Shown here piece after piece: positions 1 through 9,012 of a stretch of DNA of 64,000 nt. Position numbers and translations under genes: made by a program. Origin of the DNA: Eutrophovita sp913057845 (GTDB lineage Bacteria; Pseudomonadota; Gammaproteobacteria; Burkholderiales; Eutrophovitaceae). How positions within the stretch are numbered: position 1 is the stretch's first letter; every line of letters begins with the position of its first letter. The notes beneath the pieces are model-generated. The model worked only from the letters and a program-made list of their open reading frames with translations. It made no database searches and was not told the origin of the DNA. The DNA is taken from NCBI GenBank assembly GCA_963925895.1, contig CAWUVH010000007.1, positions 1 through 64,000 of the forward strand. The letters are read 5' to 3'.

Positions 1-2
1 AT

Positions 3-33
3 AAAAAAAGCCCGAAGAAATCGGGCTTTTTTT
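3..33 (-). terminator. Rho-independent terminator of the TRAP operon
   Basis: A GC stem (GCCCGA at 10-15 with TCGGGC at 21-26, five-base loop) is flanked by seven A on one side and seven T on the other, so it can work in both directions. It lies 18 bases past the stop of the TRAP large permease, whose transcript runs leftwards into it. Confidence 0.9.
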
Positions 34-50
34 ATTTTTGCTTACTACCT

Positions 51-1580
51 TTAGCCATAAACCGCTTGCGGTAGCCACGTGATGATTGCCGGGAATACAA
101 TACACAAGAACACGGCCAACACTTGTATGGCTAGAAAGATCATCGCAGACCTGAATATGGTGGCCATGCTGATCTCTGGTGGGCAGACGCCCCTGAGGTA
201 GAACAAAGCGTAGCCAAATGGTGGCGTTAGGAAAGACATCTGCATGTTCACTAAGTAAATGACTCCGAACCACAGAACCACGACACTACTGTCAACGCCC
301 GGTAGGCCAAATAGCCCGTCAAAGTTTAATGATTGGATGATCGGGATGAAAATAGGCACGGTGAGTAGCAGAATTCCAACCCAGTCTAAGAACATTCCAA
401 GAAAAACAAGAATAACCATCATCAATAACAGGATTCCATAAGGACTTAACCCGGTTCCTAGAATCGTTTCTGTAATGAAGTCTTGTCCGCCTTCTAATAT
501 GAAGAAGCCAACAAATATTGATGCGCCGAAAATAATCCATAGCACCATCGCAGAGGCGCGGGCAGTCGTCACAGAGGCATCTCTGAGTGCTTGTAGTGAG
601 AAACGCTTGTGAATAATCGCTACTATGATTGCTCCAAAGGAGCCAATACCTGCGGCTTCAACCGGTGTGGCAATGCCACCGAAGAGCAATCCGAGCACCA
701 AAAAGACTAAGAAAATTGGTGCAATGAGATTTCTAAACAGTTTTAGTTTCTGAGCAAATGATACGCGTTCTTGAACTGGCAGTGCTGGGCCCAGCTTTGG
801 ATTTAACATGGTTCTAAAAAGCACATAGGCTATGTACATGCCCGAGAGCATCAGCCCTGGAACAAGAGAGCCAAGGTACAGTTGCCCAACGGATTGTTGT
901 GCAATAACGGCGTATAGAATTGCAAGAATAGACGGTGGAATGAGAATTCCTAAGGTTCCTCCGGCCATGATGGAGCCAAGTGCTATTTTGTGATCATAGT
1001 TACGTTTCAGCATAGCGGGTAAGGCAATGATACCCATGGTCACTACTGCTGCTCCGATCACGCCGACCATCGCTGCAAGAATCGTGGATGCAATAATCGT
1101 CGCGGCTGCGAGGCCGCCATTTAGCCCACCCATCCATTTGTAGACAACGTCAAACATCTCCTCAATGAGCCCTGCCTTTTCTAACATTGACGCCATAAAT
1201 ATGAATAGAGGAATGGCGGCAAGATCTGAGTTAGACATCAGTGGGTAGATGCGGGTAGGTATGATATTCACCATGGTTTGTCCGCCAACCAGATAGATAA
1301 ATACGACACCTAGGCCACCCACGACGAATGCCATTGGAAGGCCAGCCATAAGGAGTAACGCTAATGAGCCAAACATCAGGAACGTGAGCGTCTCAATTTC
1401 CGTCTCCATTAGTGATTCTGCAAATGAAAACAGAAAGCGTTCTTCTTCGTACGGGTCATAAAAAAGGATATTGATCAGCTCAACGACAAGGATAAATATG
1501 AATCCACAAGTTGCGAGTGTCAGAACCCATTTCAACAAACCATTGGGGTTTGCCGGCTTAGGGGTGGTTGATGGGGTCAT
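51..1580 (-). CDS. TRAP transporter large permease, DctM family
   Basis: The large integral membrane subunit of a tripartite ATP-independent periplasmic (TRAP) transporter, which couples an ion gradient to uptake of organic acids. The 509 residues form many hydrophobic segments. Family signatures are visible, such as the GGTLGILIPPSI stretch near residues 207-218 and the repeated small-residue helices typical of DctM. The N terminus carries an extra hydrophilic stretch and a first helix before the usual DctM core, which makes it somewhat longer than the common 425-450 residues. It overlaps the small-permease stop by four bases (ATGA), so translation is probably coupled. The substrate cannot be read from the permease; organic acids are likely from the family. 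Confidence 0.93.
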   Translation of the reverse strand: MTPSTTPKPANPNGLLKWVLTLATCGFIFILVVELINILFYDPYEEERFLFSFAESLMETEIETLTFLMFGSLALLLMAGLPMAFVVGGLGVVFIYLVGGQTMVNIIPTRIYPLMSNSDLAAIPLFIFMASMLEKAGLIEEMFDVVYKWMGGLNGGLAAATIIASTILAAMVGVIGAAVVTMGIIALPAMLKRNYDHKIALGSIMAGGTLGILIPPSILAILYAVIAQQSVGQLYLGSLVPGLMLSGMYIAYVLFRTMLNPKLGPALPVQERVSFAQKLKLFRNLIAPIFLVFLVLGLLFGGIATPVEAAGIGSFGAIIVAIIHKRFSLQALRDASVTTARASAMVLWIIFGASIFVGFFILEGGQDFITETILGTGLSPYGILLLMMVILVFLGMFLDWVGILLLTVPIFIPIIQSLNFDGLFGLPGVDSSVVVLWFGVIYLVNMQMSFLTPPFGYALFYLRGVCPPEISMATIFRSAMIFLAIQVLAVFLCIVFPAIITWLPQAVYG

Positions 1581-2218
1581 GCGGCACCTCGTGAAATTTT
1601 TCTAAATAATTGAATGTCTTTAATAAGTTTGGATAGACCAGCCAGCGCTAACAAGATGGCGCCGAGCACCATCATTCCTTTTACAGGGTAAATTTGTATC
1701 TGCCAGGTTTCTTCGGTGACTTCTGCCATATCTAATGAGTCAAAGAAAAATCTCCAGCAAGTGCCTGCTAAAGCTATTGCAAAGATGAAAAAGAAGATTG
1801 AGGAAAAAATGTCCGTTGCAACCTGTCCGATCCTCGACATCTTGATATACACCACATCCACCCTGACGTGATCGCCATGCAGCAAGGCGAATCCGCCAGC
1901 CAATAGATACTGCATCCCAAAGAGCAGGTAGGACGACTGGTGCGCCCAAATCGTAGGCGCATCAAAAATATATCGTGAAACAACTTCAAAGAAATAGACG
2001 CAAACTGCGTTGACCGTCCACAACGAGACAAAGAGCCCTGACGCGTTTGAGCTCCAATCTAACCAACGTGTGAGTTTGTTAGTTGAGTACTCATTGTTTT
2101 CTGGCCCCAATTCACTTATTCGTGCACCTTTTGAGAGCCACATGAAGATGAACGGCATGATGGCTAGCCATCCCCAGTAAATCCAATGAGGCAAGACAAA
2201 ATTTGTTGTTTGATCCAT
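1577..2218 (-). CDS. TRAP transporter small permease, DctQ family
   Basis: The small four-helix membrane subunit that partners DctM in TRAP uptake systems. The 213-residue protein has hydrophobic segments near residues 12-26, 58-80, 97-115 and 135-155, and a further one near 178-195. It sits between the binding protein and the large permease, in the usual P-Q-M order, and its stop overlaps the next start by four bases. It is a little longer than common DctQ proteins (about 160-190), matching the group with longer Q and M subunits. The position and membrane topology carry the assignment more than any motif. Confidence 0.88.
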   Translation of the reverse strand: MDQTTNFVLPHWIYWGWLAIMPFIFMWLSKGARISELGPENNEYSTNKLTRWLDWSSNASGLFVSLWTVNAVCVYFFEVVSRYIFDAPTIWAHQSSYLLFGMQYLLAGGFALLHGDHVRVDVVYIKMSRIGQVATDIFSSIFFFIFAIALAGTCWRFFFDSLDMAEVTEETWQIQIYPVKGMMVLGAILLALAGLSKLIKDIQLFRKISRGAA

Positions 2219-2248
2219 ATTTTTCTCTCAGTTAGTCTTGATAAGAGA

Positions 2249-2274
2249 ACGGCGGATAAGTGTTTATCCGCCGT
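2249..2274 (-). promoter_or_regulatory. Intercistronic hairpin between dctP and dctQ
   Basis: A perfect 11-bp inverted repeat (ACGGCGGATAA at 2249-2259, its complement at 2264-2274) with a GTGT loop lies in the 82-base gap after the binding-protein gene. No T-run follows on the transcribed strand. It therefore looks like an RNA-stabilising or processing hairpin, or a partial attenuator, rather than a full terminator. Such elements commonly let the binding protein be made in excess over the permease. Confidence 0.75.
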
Positions 2275-2300
2275 CGTGATAGCTTAAGACGCTGTGAATG

Positions 2301-3446
2301 TTAAAGCTTCATGCCTTTCACGTCTTCCTCGGTGAGGTAACCCATGTATGGGTTTAGCATGAAGTCTTGCTGCAGCTTGAAAATACGTGAAGCATCCGCA
2401 TCTTTCTTAGCCCATTCGTACCAAATAGGTACTGCCGCCTTACGGAATTGAATGACCTCTTCAGCAGGAAGCCTTTGCACTTGAGTGCCTTTGCTCAGGA
2501 ATTTTTCCATGGCAATGGCGTTCGCTTTTTGAATATTGACGTAATGGTAAACCGAGTACGTTTTAACTTGTTCCTCAACAAAGGTTTGCATCTGTTTTGA
2601 AAGACGTTTCCATGCGCGCATGTTGACCGTTAAATCCATCACATCCACTGGTTGGTAGAGCGAAGTCTGTCCCGGAGGGCCCGCGCATATGATGTATTTT
2701 GTGACTTCAGCGAAGCCGAGGTCGTAATTGATGGCAGGTCCTACATAGTCAGCGGCATCTACGGTTCCCTTCTCTAGTGCAGGATAGATGTCCGAGCTTG
2801 GAAGACTTGTGGTGCTCACCCCAAATTTCTCAAAGACTTGTGCAACCATGCCTCCAGGTAATCTGATTTTCATACCCTTCAAATCTGCCAGTGATTTTAC
2901 GGATTTTTTGGAGTGAATGATGTTGCCATCGTGGTGAATGGGACCAACATAGAACAAGCCTTTTTTTGCAAAAATTTCTCGTGTCATTTCCAGCATGTTT
3001 AAGCCATAGAACATCGTGTCCCATTGGCTGGTCTGGTCTGGTCCTGCAGGATAGGAGGTCAGAAATACAGATGCTGGAATTTTTCCTGACCAATAAATGG
3101 TAAAGGGGTTCATTGCCTGTAGTACACCAGTTCGAACAGCATCGAATAAGGCGCTATTATCCGCCGCTACTGATCGAGCTGCGAAAGGTTTAATTGCGAG
3201 TTCTCCACCAGATTTTTCTTTGAAGTTATTAGCCCATTCTTCGAAGAGTTTATATCCTGTGGTTCCGGCATCCCAACTGGTTTGTACCTTCCACGTTGTT
3301 GTTTTTGCCGCCTGCGCGTTTCGAATAAATGGCGCGCCGATTAGTGCTGCACCAAGCCCCGTTTTTAAAAGTCCACGACGGGTAACGCTTGGCTTCTCCT
3401 CGATGCGTTCAATTTTGCTGTTGGGTAGCGTTTTTGCCATATCCAA
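2301..3446 (-). CDS. TRAP transporter substrate-binding protein, DctP family (Tat-exported)
   Basis: The periplasmic solute receptor of the TRAP system. The 381 residues start with a long n-region followed by TRRGLLKTG and a short hydrophobic stretch ending near NAQA (about residues 22-46), a twin-arginine signal that implies export in folded form. The mature part has DctP hallmarks: the SLADLKGMKIRLPGG segment and the PSSDIYPALEKGTVDAADY segment, with the conserved Arg in KIRLPGG that usually salt-bridges a substrate carboxylate. An AAGGG ribosome site precedes the ATG. It is the first gene of the P-Q-M operon. Homologues often bind 2-oxo or hydroxy acids, but the substrate here is not established. 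Confidence 0.92.
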   Translation of the reverse strand: MDMAKTLPNSKIERIEEKPSVTRRGLLKTGLGAALIGAPFIRNAQAAKTTTWKVQTSWDAGTTGYKLFEEWANNFKEKSGGELAIKPFAARSVAADNSALFDAVRTGVLQAMNPFTIYWSGKIPASVFLTSYPAGPDQTSQWDTMFYGLNMLEMTREIFAKKGLFYVGPIHHDGNIIHSKKSVKSLADLKGMKIRLPGGMVAQVFEKFGVSTTSLPSSDIYPALEKGTVDAADYVGPAINYDLGFAEVTKYIICAGPPGQTSLYQPVDVMDLTVNMRAWKRLSKQMQTFVEEQVKTYSVYHYVNIQKANAIAMEKFLSKGTQVQRLPAEEVIQFRKAAVPIWYEWAKKDADASRIFKLQQDFMLNPYMGYLTEEDVKGMKL

Positions 3447-3708
3447 ATCCCTTAATTGTTTTAATTTGACTAAATTTTCAGTTCACGCAGGATACGCTCT
3501 GATCTTTACGTTAAGACGTATGATGATAGATAAACGGTCGTTATTCAAGTTTAAACCTCGAATTTTGTCACGAAATCGATCAAGATCCATCAATTTATTG
3601 TAGACTGCTTTCCTTTTGTTTTCTGTCTTTTGATTTAGTCCTAGGTGTTTTTGATCAATTAATGAACGTCTAGACTCTAGATACGCTTAACTTCTTTAGG
3701 AAAATATA

Positions 3709-4911
3709 ATGCCAGTAATCTCACAACGTTCTAGTCAATTGGGGACAGAGAATGCGTTTGTTGTTTTGGCTGAGGTGGGGGACCTCCAAAGGCAGGGTAA
3801 GGACATTCTGTCTTTTTGTATCGGGATGCCTGATTTTCCGACGCCCCAGAATATTCAGGATGCAGGCATCAAAGCCATTCAAGATGGCAAGCATGGCTAC
3901 ACGCCATCTGCAGGCATTCCGGAGTTAAGGCAGGCGGCTGCACAATATCTCAATAGAACGCGTGGGCTGAATTATGACGCTGACGATGTTGTGGTTGCTG
4001 CTGGTGCTAAACCTTTTATTATGTATTCAATACTCGCAACTACCGATCATGGCCAGGAGCATGAGGTCATTTATCCCAATCCTGGTTTCCCGATTTACGA
4101 CTCTCAAATAAAAGCCAATGGGGCGATACCCGTCCCACTTCACTTGCGGGAATCAAGAGGTTTTAATTTTGACCCGGCAGAGTTGGACGCGAGAATGAAC
4201 GATAAGACCCGTTTGCTTATCCTTAACTCTCCTCAAAACCCAACTGGGGGTATTGTTTCTAAAGCTGAATTAGAGGTTGTTGTTGAGATTCTTGATAAAT
4301 ATCCGAACGTCTGGGTCTTTTCGGACGAGATTTATTCGCAATTATGTTTTGAAGAGTCATTTACTTCAATCGCGAGTTTTCCAAGTATGACAGACCGCAC
4401 TATTGTTGTTGATGGTTGCTCTAAAACTTGGGCAATGACCGGATGGAGGCTTGGGTTCGCAGCGAACAAAGCGCTTGCGCCAATCTTTACAAAATGGGTT
4501 ACGAATACTGAGTCATGCGCGTCACACATCACTCAGTGGGCTGGTGTTGAAGCGCTTAATGGTGATCAGTCTGGTGCGGACATGATGCGCTCAAAATTTC
4601 TCGAACGCCGTGATTTGATCGTTGGTCTTTTGAATGAGGTTCCGGGTATTACCTGTTTGAATCCAGGCGGTGCGTTCTATGTGTGGCCCAATGTGACTGA
4701 GGCGTGTGACATGGTAGGTGTTAAAGACTCAGAAGAGTTCAGACAGCGATTGCTGCATGAAGCAGGGGTTGCCGTGTTGGCAGACATTCATTTTGGTCGA
4801 CGGGTGCCCGACGATGGACAGCACATCAGATTCAGCTATGCGGCTTCAAATGAGAATATTATCGAGGGAGTCGCTCGGTTGGATGCCTTTATCCGTAAGA
4901 ATAAGCGGTAG
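3709..4911 (+). CDS. PLP-dependent aminotransferase, class I/II
   Basis: A fold-type I pyridoxal-phosphate aminotransferase of 400 residues, transferring an amino group between an amino acid and a 2-oxo acid in the cytoplasm. The PLP lysine is Lys239 in the CSKTWAMTGWRLG motif, with the downstream Arg of GWRLG. The NSPQNPTGG motif and the SDEIYSQL motif (PLP-binding Asp and Tyr) are intact, and a carboxylate-binding Arg is likely in HIRFSYA near the C terminus. Its length fits aspartate/alanine-type enzymes. An AGGA ribosome site lies seven to ten bases before the ATG. It is divergent from the TRAP operon, so it may use a transported acid or amino acid, but that is inference; substrate unknown. 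Confidence 0.93.
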   Translation: MPVISQRSSQLGTENAFVVLAEVGDLQRQGKDILSFCIGMPDFPTPQNIQDAGIKAIQDGKHGYTPSAGIPELRQAAAQYLNRTRGLNYDADDVVVAAGAKPFIMYSILATTDHGQEHEVIYPNPGFPIYDSQIKANGAIPVPLHLRESRGFNFDPAELDARMNDKTRLLILNSPQNPTGGIVSKAELEVVVEILDKYPNVWVFSDEIYSQLCFEESFTSIASFPSMTDRTIVVDGCSKTWAMTGWRLGFAANKALAPIFTKWVTNTESCASHITQWAGVEALNGDQSGADMMRSKFLERRDLIVGLLNEVPGITCLNPGGAFYVWPNVTEACDMVGVKDSEEFRQRLLHEAGVAVLADIHFGRRVPDDGQHIRFSYAASNENIIEGVARLDAFIRKNKR

Positions 4912-4937
4912 CAAAATAATTCGATTCACTGTATTTG

Positions 4938-6545
4938 CTATGTCGTAAATTTTTGGGCATGTTCGCGTACGTTATGGAACTCAATGTCAGGCCAACGTTC
5001 CATGGTTAAATCTAGGTTGGGTTTAGATGTCGCTAAAAACGCTAAACTGCCAGAGGCATCGTGGGCTAAGTTTCCAGCCAGCTGTCTTTCAAATTCGAGC
5101 AGTTTCTTTTTATTGGATGACGTGATCCAGCGCGCCCCATAAAAACTAAGGGACCGAGTACTTGCGTCAACGCCGTATTCAGCTTTGAGGCGGTGCGCGA
5201 CGACTTCAAACTGTAGCAATCCGACCGCCCCCAGGATCATCTCATTGCCGATAATGGGCTTAAAAACCTGTATGGCACCCTCTTCGCCAAGCTGTTGTAG
5301 CCCTTTTTGAAGTTGCTTGCCTTTGAGAGGGTCCCTGAGTGTCACGCCTTGAAATAATTCAGGGGCGAAGTATGGAATCCCTGTAAAAGATAATGACTCT
5401 CCTACGGTGAAGGTGTCTCCAATATCAATGCTTCCGTGATTGAGAAGGCCGATGATGTCACCAGGCCAAGCATCCTCAACAGTTTCACGTCTTTGAGATA
5501 AGAAGCTTACAACTTGTCCAGCTCTGATTTCTTTACCGCTTCTGACATGCAGTAATTTCATGCCCCTTGAAAAACGACCAGAGCAAACGCGAAGAAATGC
5601 GATTCGGTCGCGATGTTGTGGATCCATGTTGGCTTGTATCTTAAATACAAAGGCTGAAAAATTACTTTCCTCAGGTGCAACAGAGCGCTCAATGGCCGGG
5701 CGTGCGCGGGGAGAGGGCGCGTCATCAACTAAGGCCTCAAGGGCTTTAATGACGCCAAAATTATTCATGGCGGAACCGAAAAATACTGGAGTGAGCTCAC
5801 CTTCCAGAAAATAGTCTCTGTCAAAGTGTCTGCCATCTTCTTTCAAGAGGCTGATCTCATCTTGCGTGTCACTGACTTCACCCGCGAACCGTTCGTCCAC
5901 CATGCTTTTGTCCAACCCTTTGATGGCTGTAACGCTTCTTTGATCTGGGTTGGTGGGATCGAAGAGTAACGTTTCTCCTCTAGCTAAATCATAAATTCCA
6001 GCCAGTCTTTTTCCCATACCGATCGGCCAGGTGATGGGTGCGCAATGAATATTAAGCACGGCTTCGATCTCATCGATGATTTCTAGGGGATGACGACCCT
6101 CGCGATCGAGTTTATTCACAAAGGTGATGATGGGGGTGTTTCTTTGACGGCAAACTTCCAAAAGTTTTATCGTTTGTGATTCGACGCCCTTCGTGCAGTC
6201 GATAACCATCAATGCCGCATCAACGGCGGTTAGCACTCGATAGGTATCCTCTGAAAAATCTCTATGGCCAGGGGTATCCAGTAAATTAATGACGCAATCG
6301 CGGTATTCAAACTGCATGACTGAGCTCGCGACTGAAATGCCGCGTTCTTTTTCGATCGCCATCCAGTCCGAGGTTGCATATTTACTGGACTTTCTTGCTT
6401 TAACGGTTCCGGCAGCTTGTATCGCACCGCCAAAGAGCAGTAACTTTTCCGTTAGCGTTGTTTTTCCAGCATCAGGGTGAGAAATGATTGCAAAGGTTCT
6501 ACGTCTCTTTGCCTCCGTTTCGACTTCGTTGTTTATCTGTTCCAC
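4938..6545 (-). CDS. prfC: Peptide chain release factor 3 (RF3)
   Basis: The translational GTPase that recycles RF1/RF2 from the ribosome after peptide release. The 535 residues begin with a G domain: HPDAGKTTLTEKLL (P-loop), the switch II DTPGHRDFSEDT and NKLD (G4) are all visible. Domain II and the RF3-specific C-terminal domain follow. Length matches the E. coli family (about 529). The start is a GTG with no clear Shine-Dalgarno; no better start lies between it and the P-loop. It converges with the aminotransferase at 26 bases and is transcribed alone. A housekeeping gene with nothing unusual. Confidence 0.97.
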   Translation of the reverse strand: MEQINNEVETEAKRRRTFAIISHPDAGKTTLTEKLLLFGGAIQAAGTVKARKSSKYATSDWMAIEKERGISVASSVMQFEYRDCVINLLDTPGHRDFSEDTYRVLTAVDAALMVIDCTKGVESQTIKLLEVCRQRNTPIITFVNKLDREGRHPLEIIDEIEAVLNIHCAPITWPIGMGKRLAGIYDLARGETLLFDPTNPDQRSVTAIKGLDKSMVDERFAGEVSDTQDEISLLKEDGRHFDRDYFLEGELTPVFFGSAMNNFGVIKALEALVDDAPSPRARPAIERSVAPEESNFSAFVFKIQANMDPQHRDRIAFLRVCSGRFSRGMKLLHVRSGKEIRAGQVVSFLSQRRETVEDAWPGDIIGLLNHGSIDIGDTFTVGESLSFTGIPYFAPELFQGVTLRDPLKGKQLQKGLQQLGEEGAIQVFKPIIGNEMILGAVGLLQFEVVAHRLKAEYGVDASTRSLSFYGARWITSSNKKKLLEFERQLAGNLAHDASGSLAFLATSKPNLDLTMERWPDIEFHNVREHAQKFTT

Positions 6546-6647
6546 AGGTTTGGTGTGCGTGCTCGATCAATGTATTTAATATTCGTATTTGCATGGGCAT
6601 TCTAACGCTCAGCCGTTATTCATGCCACGCATTCGTAAATTAAGTAT

Positions 6648-7493
6648 TTAGTGTTTTGACGTGTCTACAGGTGAGCGCTCCAGCAAAATGTCTTGGAAGC
6701 GTATTTCAATCGCAGGCTTTATTTTGGAGTGTGTGAGTATGTAAAAGTGCTTCTCTTGAATTGCAGTGAGAACATGATCTGCGACTTGCTCGGCTGTGAT
6801 TTTCCCAGACTCAACGGCTTTTTTAAGATTTTTTTCCATTTCCATTTCACTCGCGGATTTTGTGCGTTTGTCCTGGAGGTGCTCTGGTCGATTTCGTTCC
6901 GAATCGGCGATGCCTGTAGGAACGTAGGCAGGGCATAGAACGGAACAATTTACGTGCTCTGCCACACTCGTTAAGTCGTGATGTAGGCATTCGGTCATTG
7001 TGACGACCGCGTGCTTTGTCGTGCAATAGAGCCCCATGCCGTTAAATGACATCAATCCCGCGACTGAAGCCGTATTGACAATGTGCCCCTCTTCTTTTTG
7101 ATTGAGCAAAATGGGAGTGAATACACGGATGCCGTGGATGACGCCCCAAACGTTGGGGCCAAAGGCCCATTCCCAATCCTTTGTTGAATGCTCCCAGATG
7201 AGCCCGCTAGGAGCGACCCCTGCGTTATTACACACGACGTTTACAGACCCAAAGTGCTCCAGAGTCCGATGTGCAAGATTTTCTACGTCTTCGGCGCGTG
7301 ATACGTCGCATGACACGCCTATTGCTGCCACACCTAAATTTTCAAGGTCTGCGACGGCTGCATTTAGTCGTTCTAGTTCAATGTCTGCAAGGACGATTCT
7401 CATGCCTTCTCGTCCAAAGCGTTTAGCCATGGCAAGCCCTAGGCCGCTGGCCCCTCCAGTAATGACCGCCACTTTGTTTTTAAGGTTTCTCAT
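6648..7493 (-). CDS. SDR family oxidoreductase
   Basis: A classical short-chain dehydrogenase/reductase of 281 residues using NAD(P). Visible are the TGGASGLG nucleotide-binding motif near residue 12, the NNAG motif near residue 89, the Ser of NTASVAG and the YxxxK catalytic pair in LYCTTKHAV. ADIE after the second strand suggests NAD preference, because an acidic residue ends that strand. The C terminus is about 30 residues longer than in minimal SDRs. It stands next to, and divergent from, an APH-fold phosphotransferase gene; that pairing is often seen in acyl-CoA or short-chain alcohol catabolism. The substrate cannot be inferred from sequence alone. Confidence 0.92.
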   Translation of the reverse strand: MRNLKNKVAVITGGASGLGLAMAKRFGREGMRIVLADIELERLNAAVADLENLGVAAIGVSCDVSRAEDVENLAHRTLEHFGSVNVVCNNAGVAPSGLIWEHSTKDWEWAFGPNVWGVIHGIRVFTPILLNQKEEGHIVNTASVAGLMSFNGMGLYCTTKHAVVTMTECLHHDLTSVAEHVNCSVLCPAYVPTGIADSERNRPEHLQDKRTKSASEMEMEKNLKKAVESGKITAEQVADHVLTAIQEKHFYILTHSKIKPAIEIRFQDILLERSPVDTSKH

Positions 7494-7573
7494 CTTTTAA
7501 TCCAAAATTTTGTGTTTCATGAGTTCAGTATGCCATGACCATGAGATAATAAATTGGAAGGAGATATTTAAAA

Positions 7574-8641
7574 ATGCACGAACAATTTATCGGTACTCGG
7601 GCGGTTGACCCAAAGCAACAATTTAATTTAAGTCGTTTAGGAGAATATTTAAGCGCGCACATCGATGGATTTCAAGGACCCATTGAGCTTGAGCAATTTA
7701 GTGGTGGGCAATCTAATCCAACTTTCCTACTTAAGGCATCGAGCGGTGAGTATGTGTTGCGTCGAAAGCCTCCTGGAAAATTATTGCCGTCAGCGCATGC
7801 TGTTGATCGAGAGCACCGTGTCATGAGCGCACTTTATACCACTGATGTGCCTGTCGCAAAAACGTATTGCCTGTGCGAGGACGATACAGTGATTGGGACT
7901 GCCTTTTATGTGATGGACTTTGTGCAAGGTCGCGTTCTTTGGGATGGTCTCCTACCAAATTTTGATCGAGATGAACGGTCGAGTATTTACGATGAATTGA
8001 ATCGTGTGATCGCGGCGCTACATACCGTTGATCATGCTTCAGTTGGTCTCGAGTCTTTTGGCCGGCCAGGTAATTTTGTTGAGCGACAAATCAGTCGATG
8101 GATTAAACAATATCGAGCTTCAGAAACAGAAAAGATTGAAGCGATGGAGAACCTCATTCAGTGGCTGCCTCATAATGTACCTCAGAGTGAGGAAGTCTCG
8201 ATCACTCATGGGGACTATCGATTGGATAATGTGATTTTTCATCCTACTGAGCCCAAGGTTTTAGCAGTACTGGACTGGGAGCTATCTACGTTGGGTCATC
8301 CTGTGGCTGATCTCGCTTATCACTGCATGTACTGGCGGCTGACTCCAGGTGAGTTTCGGGGTATCGCTGGTGTAGACCATAAGCAAACCGGGATTCCGCA
8401 TGAGGAAGAGTATGTTGAGCGTTATTGTCAGCGTACCGGAAGGGCCTCAATTGAAAATTGGGATTTCTATATTGCGTACAACATGTTTCGACTCGCTGGT
8501 ATTCTTCAAGGAATTATGGGCCGAGTTAAGGATGGGACTGCATCTAGTGCGAATGCGGTGGATCAAGGTAAACGAGCTCGCCCCATGGCAGAGGCGGGTT
8601 GGAGGCAGGTTGAGACTATCCTAAGAAAACCCACATCCTAA
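7574..8641 (+). CDS. Phosphotransferase family protein (APH fold, ACAD10-like)
   Basis: A 355-residue member of the aminoglycoside-phosphotransferase/choline-kinase fold, of the subgroup found as the N-terminal part of ACAD10 and next to acyl-CoA dehydrogenases. The catalytic loop HGDYRLDNVIFHP and the metal-binding motif VLDWELSTLGHPVADLAY are intact, and YVLRRKPPGKLLPSAH near residue 58 supplies the ATP-binding Lys/Arg region characteristic of this subgroup. A strong AAGGAG ribosome site lies ten bases before the ATG. Likely role: phosphorylation of a hydroxy-acyl or small hydroxy compound for dehydration and beta-oxidation. It is not predicted to give antibiotic resistance. Function is inferred from the subgroup. 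Confidence 0.9.
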   Translation: MHEQFIGTRAVDPKQQFNLSRLGEYLSAHIDGFQGPIELEQFSGGQSNPTFLLKASSGEYVLRRKPPGKLLPSAHAVDREHRVMSALYTTDVPVAKTYCLCEDDTVIGTAFYVMDFVQGRVLWDGLLPNFDRDERSSIYDELNRVIAALHTVDHASVGLESFGRPGNFVERQISRWIKQYRASETEKIEAMENLIQWLPHNVPQSEEVSITHGDYRLDNVIFHPTEPKVLAVLDWELSTLGHPVADLAYHCMYWRLTPGEFRGIAGVDHKQTGIPHEEEYVERYCQRTGRASIENWDFYIAYNMFRLAGILQGIMGRVKDGTASSANAVDQGKRARPMAEAGWRQVETILRKPTS

Positions 8642-8680
8642 ATTCTGATCTAGAGGATTACCTCCGATCTTGGTTGCTGC

Positions 8681-8722
8681 TTGCATTTGGCACAACTCTA
8701 AACGATAATCATTCTCATTAAT
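8681..8722 (+). promoter_or_regulatory. Promoter with overlapping Fur-like box upstream of bfd
   Basis: A -35 like TTGCAT (8681-8686) and a -10 GATAAT (8704-8709) are separated by 17 bases. A 19-base Fur-box-like sequence starts at the -10 (8704-8722) and matches the GATAATGATAATCATTATC consensus at 14 of 19 positions by my count. Fur with ferrous iron would cover the -10, fitting the iron-starvation control usual for bfd. A strong ribosome site is not evident before the bfd ATG (GGGGAAGTGG about 8 bases away). Confidence 0.72.
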
Positions 8723-8745
8723 ATGATGATTGGGGAAGTGGATAC

Positions 8746-8946
8746 ATGTACTTGTGTGTGTGTCGAGCCGTCCGGGAATCTGAGGTTGATTACGCGATTG
8801 ACCAAGGGTGCAGGACATTCAAAGACATTTCGGACCAAACCGGATGTTCTAAGGAATGCGGCCAGTGTGCGCAGGCCGTGAAGGGCTATATCGAGCAACG
8901 TTTTGAGTCTTCCGTCGGGGGAGTGAAGCTTCGTTTAGTCGGTTAG
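8746..8946 (+). CDS. bfd: Bacterioferritin-associated ferredoxin
   Basis: A small [2Fe-2S] protein that binds bacterioferritin and passes electrons into its core, releasing stored iron as Fe(II). The 66 residues show the family's cysteine pattern: CVC at residues 4-6, and C-x4-C-x2-C in the GCSKECGQC segment, of which two act with the first pair as ligands. The length is typical (about 64-73). The upstream Fur-like box supports expression under iron shortage. No bacterioferritin gene lies in the window. The next gene starts 66 bases on, so a longer iron-responsive transcript reaching the flavin module is possible but unproven. Confidence 0.93.
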   Translation: MYLCVCRAVRESEVDYAIDQGCRTFKDISDQTGCSKECGQCAQAVKGYIEQRFESSVGGVKLRLVG

Positions 8947-9012
8947 ATATTTCATCGAAGGTATTAGATCTTCCTTAAAAACGCTTAATCTACACAAATA
9001 AAGGACCTAAGT

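Noticed and set aside
3097..3603. A 168-codon frame antisense to the TRAP receptor
   Set aside because: It is the shadow of a clearly coding gene and shows no domain or ribosome site.
7574..8641. Antibiotic resistance by an aminoglycoside phosphotransferase
   Set aside because: The protein belongs to the ACAD10-like subgroup, which is metabolic; resistance is not supported.
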